Source: a virus. Taken from it: a stretch of 23,249 nt of DNA. Shown here piece after piece: positions 21,617 through 23,249 of the stretch. The translations under genes were made by a program, and so were the position numbers. Location of the stretch: positions 1 through 23,249 of the IMG/VR virus record IMGVR_UViG_3300042865_000002; one strand, written 5' to 3'. How positions within the stretch are numbered: position 1 is the stretch's first letter; every line of letters begins with the position of its first letter. The notes under the pieces are model-generated. The model worked only from the letters and a program-made list of their open reading frames with translations. It did no database searches and was not told the DNA's origin.

Positions 21617-22110
21617 TCGATCCAATTACGGCTCTAGCTGGCATACAGTCAGCTATTTCGATGGTCAAGAAGGCAGCTAATGTTGCCAATGACTTAGGCT
21701 CACTTGCGCCCATGATTGGTAAGCTATTTGACGCTAAGTCTGTAGCTACAAAAGCCATGCTTCAGGCTAAACAGTCTGGCAAAGGCTCAAACATGGGTAC
21801 GGCTTTGCAGATTGAGATGGCTTTAGAACAGGCTAGAGCGTTTGAGGAAGAGCTAAAGATGCTCTTCATGCAGACAGGCAAGATTGATGTCTGGCAGAAG
21901 ATTAAAGCCCGTCAAGCAGAGATGGACTTGGCAGATGCCAAAGAGATAAGTGCTTTGAAGAAAGCAGAGAAAGCAGCCAAACAGAAAGAGCAAGAACAAC
22001 TAGAGATTGGCTTGGCAATAGGTGGAATCTGCTTTGTTTTGTTTTTAGTCTTTGTTGGCGTAAATGAGCTGATGACATTCTGTGAAACAACCAGAAGGTG
22101 CGGTAGGTGA
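21613..22110 (+). CDS. C-terminally membrane-anchored coiled-coil protein
   Basis: This 165-residue protein starts at ATG 21613; a GTG at 21598 lies in the same frame but inside the previous gene. The N-terminus is MIDPITALAGIQSAISMVKK, an opening I recall in uncharacterised podophage proteins near lysis genes. Residues of about 66-130 are charged helix (KQKEQEQLEIG), followed by one membrane helix (GLAIGGICFVLFLVFVGV, about 133-150) and a short Cys-containing tail. The tail-anchored topology is the reverse of a normal i-spanin (Rz). A role in lysis or membrane remodelling is inferred from context. Confidence 0.7.
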   Translation: MIDPITALAGIQSAISMVKKAANVANDLGSLAPMIGKLFDAKSVATKAMLQAKQSGKGSNMGTALQIEMALEQARAFEEELKMLFMQTGKIDVWQKIKARQAEMDLADAKEISALKKAEKAAKQKEQEQLEIGLAIGGICFVLFLVFVGVNELMTFCETTRRCGR

Positions 22111-22262
22111 ATGAGTACCAAAAGACCTTTGACTTGTGCCTAAAAATCTTCGTTTACGGGATGGTGGCTCTGTATTTCTTAGGTTTTCTGAAGTTCTTAC
22201 CTGATGATCTGTCTGACAGAATTGTCAATCTTCTACTTGGAAAGGTTGGTCTTGGTAAATGA
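22107..22262 (+). CDS. 51-residue membrane protein with GTG start, holin candidate
   Basis: It begins at GTG 22107, overlapping the previous stop (GTGA); the nearby ATG at 22111 gives only a ten-codon frame. The peptide MNEYQKTFDLCLKIFVYGMV has one membrane helix (about 12-30, CLKIFVYGMVALYFLGFL), then an acidic turn PDDLSD and an amphipathic end. One helix with charged flanks fits a small class III-like holin, but this is not proven. Confidence 0.65.
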   Translation: MNEYQKTFDLCLKIFVYGMVALYFLGFLKFLPDDLSDRIVNLLLGKVGLGK

Positions 22263-22321
22263 AGTACTTACTTGCTAATTTATTTGGCAAGAGTAAAATG
22301 CGAAATGCCAAGTGGCGGTAA
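22259..22321 (+). CDS. 20-residue possible leader peptide
   Basis: ATG 22259 overlaps the previous stop (ATGA) and the frame runs MKYLLANLFGKSKMRNAKWR to TAA at 22319-22321. It is hydrophobic then basic. The tight overlap suggests it is translated, but at this length chance is a serious alternative. Its end lies inside the hairpin at 22305-22332. Confidence 0.35.
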   Translation: MKYLLANLFGKSKMRNAKWR

Positions 22322-22332
22322 CTACTTGGCAT
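22305..22332. promoter_or_regulatory. Perfect hairpin between the membrane cassette and the HNH gene
   Basis: ATGCCAAGT (22305-22313) pairs perfectly with ACTTGGCAT (22324-22332); a G-U and a G-C pair extend it to 11 bp with loop CGGTAA. No T-run follows, so it is not a clear terminator. It lies about 30 bases before the HNH start and could mark the left edge of that insertion or protect the upstream message. Confidence 0.5.
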
Positions 22333-22361
22333 CTCTAACCTAAATGATGAAAGGACATCAA

Positions 22362-22868
22362 ATGGCTGAAATTAGTTTATCACGTGAGCGTTTGTGCGAG
22401 TTGCTAGAGGTGGATACTGAGAAAGGAATCTTTACTTGGAAAAACACAATGGGTGGTAAAGCGCAAAAAGGTCAGCAAGCAGGTTCAAAACAAAGAATTG
22501 GATATATTTGTATACGATTAGATCAAAAAGATTACTACGCACATAGGTTGATGTGGCTATATGTTTATGGTGCAATTCCATTGCTTCAAATTGACCATAT
22601 AAATAGAAATAAAGAAGACAATAGACCAGTTAATTTGAGATTGGCTACTCAGAAACAGAATAGTGAAAACATGTTTACGACAACTAAAAATACATCAGGT
22701 TTTCGTGGTGTTAGATATGAAACTAGATTGAAGTCAAAACCTTGGTCTGCTTGTATAACTAACAATTACAAACAGAAGCATCTTGGTTATTACGCAACAA
22801 TGCAGGAGGCAATTATGGCAAGGCAAGCGGCTGAAGATGCACTTTTTACACACCACATAAGACAATGA
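22362..22868 (+). CDS. HNH homing endonuclease with AP2 DNA-binding domain
   Basis: This 168-residue protein is a classic mobile HNH-AP2 nuclease. Residues 60-104 hold the HNH core: AHR (60-62), IDHINRNKEDN (77-87), then NLRLAT and QNSEN, with the conserved D78-H79 and N residues. Residues 112-161 (SGFRGVRYE, WSACITNNYKQKHLGYYAT, EAIMARQAAEDALF) form an AP2 domain for site recognition. AAAGGA (22350-22354 region) is spaced well for the ATG at 22362, so I prefer it to the ATG at 22344. It interrupts a run of tiny membrane genes and shares ATGA with the lipoprotein gene downstream, so it has adapted to the operon. Confidence 0.92.
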   Translation: MAEISLSRERLCELLEVDTEKGIFTWKNTMGGKAQKGQQAGSKQRIGYICIRLDQKDYYAHRLMWLYVYGAIPLLQIDHINRNKEDNRPVNLRLATQKQNSENMFTTTKNTSGFRGVRYETRLKSKPWSACITNNYKQKHLGYYATMQEAIMARQAAEDALFTHHIRQ

Positions 22869-23071
22869 AAAACACTATTTTTATTGCTATTGTTGGGTTG
22901 CTTTTGTCTGGATGCTTAGATGAGAAATATCGCTATTTTTGCCAAAACCCAGACAATTTCCATGCTGAACAATGTCAAAAACCTAGATGCCAATTCACTC
23001 AGACTTGCCCTGAGTACTTAGTAGCACCAATTTTGGAGAAAAAGATTGACGAAGTTAAACCTAACAACTGA
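22865..23071 (+). CDS. Small cysteine-rich lipoprotein
   Basis: This 68-residue protein has a signal peptide (MKNTIFIAIVGLLLSGC) with lipobox LSGC, so C17 would be lipidated and the mature protein of 52 residues would be held in the outer or inner membrane leaflet facing the periplasm. Four further Cys (26, 37, 42, 48) suggest disulfides. Similar KY-Y-CQNP...C.KP.C...TCP proteins occur near lysis genes of related phages. An o-spanin-like (Rz1-like) role is possible but Cys richness is unlike typical proline-rich Rz1. The start overlaps the HNH stop; TTG of the next gene lies inside its 3' end. Confidence 0.8.
   Translation: MKNTIFIAIVGLLLSGCLDEKYRYFCQNPDNFHAEQCQKPRCQFTQTCPEYLVAPILEKKIDEVKPNN
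23035..23038 (+). promoter_or_regulatory. Shine-Dalgarno that selects a TTG start
   Basis: GGAG ends 7 bases before TTG 23046. There is no ATG in that frame until well inside the first membrane helix, and the frame is closed by a stop at 23022-23024, so this site decides the start. Confidence 0.6.
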
Positions 23072-23249
23072 AGAGATTGAGGTAAGAATTTGGGGGTTTG
23101 TTGTGATTGCGGTCACACTTATCCTCATGTTTATTGTTGCTGCTTTGCTCTACTCGGTCACGTTTGTCACTCAGCCTATCAAAAGCATGGCCCCGATTGA
23201 CCAAGCCTACACCAAGATGCTGAACGACATTGTTCTTTTGATCGTTGGT
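23046..23249 (+). CDS. Membrane protein of the lysis-like cassette, TTG start, cut by the window edge
   Basis: The frame is open from TTG 23046 to the end of the window (68 codons). With TTG as initiator it begins MTKLNLTTEEIEVRIWGFVV, an opening I recall from membrane proteins near the lysis genes of other podophages. One membrane helix is clear (VVIAVTLILMFIVAALLYSV, about 19-38), then a loop ITKSM-like APIDQAYTKM, and a second hydrophobic segment (IVLLIVG) begins as the window ends. Two helices would fit a holin or a related pore protein. It overlaps the lipoprotein gene by 26 bases. Confidence 0.7.
   Translation, partial: MTKLNLTTEEIEVRIWGFVVIAVTLILMFIVAALLYSVTFVTQPIKSMAPIDQAYTKMLNDIVLLIVG

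Overview
The window looks like the structural (late) half of a tailed-phage genome, or of a phage contig, of the short-tailed podophage type. Every recognisable gene lies on the + strand, and no bacterial housekeeping gene, rRNA, tRNA, integrase or CRISPR array is visible. The order small terminase, large terminase, portal, scaffold, major capsid, adaptor, nozzle-like tail protein, fibre, ejection proteins is classic for podophages. Many small proteins resemble families I recall from uncultured freshwater and marine phages (a DUF7483-like appendage protein, DUF6321-like and DUF6496-like mini-proteins, an FmdB-like zinc ribbon). The AT-leaning sequence, Shine-Dalgarno starts and overlapping genes fit a Gram-negative, probably proteobacterial, aquatic host. 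The host assignment is inference only.

Layout. 1-101 is the 3' end of an upstream gene. 102-441 is the only long non-coding stretch; it is dense in inverted and direct repeats, including two sites resembling Fur boxes, and ends in a perfect Shine-Dalgarno in front of the small terminase. 442-6280 is packaging and head: terS, terL, portal, two small genes, scaffold, major capsid. Two strong intrinsic terminators (6292-6319 and 6664-6690) bracket a small decoration-like gene. 6700-8466 is a cassette of tiny overlapping genes: an AT-hook-like protein, a holin-like membrane protein, four very lysine-rich mini-proteins and two beta-rich structural proteins. 8463-15906 is the tail: adaptor, nozzle-like protein, a repeat-rich fibre, an appendage protein built of repeated modules, an inserted homing endonuclease and a tail-assembly chaperone. 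15916-21414 holds three large proteins that are probably ejected with the DNA.

21414-23249 is a membrane and lysis-like cassette of very small genes, several with GTG or TTG starts, interrupted by an HNH-AP2 homing endonuclease. It contains a lipoprotein and ends in a membrane protein cut by the window edge. No endolysin is recognisable in the window.

The genes work as one assembly line: terminase packages DNA through the portal into a scaffolded capsid, the adaptor, nozzle and fibres close the head and find the host, the ejection proteins help DNA cross the envelope, and the membrane cassette probably contributes to lysis. Points most worth a second look are the Fur-like palindromes before the packaging operon, a G8 tract inside the appendage gene that could switch it off by slippage, the terminator pair around the decoration-like gene, and the noncanonical membrane cassette.
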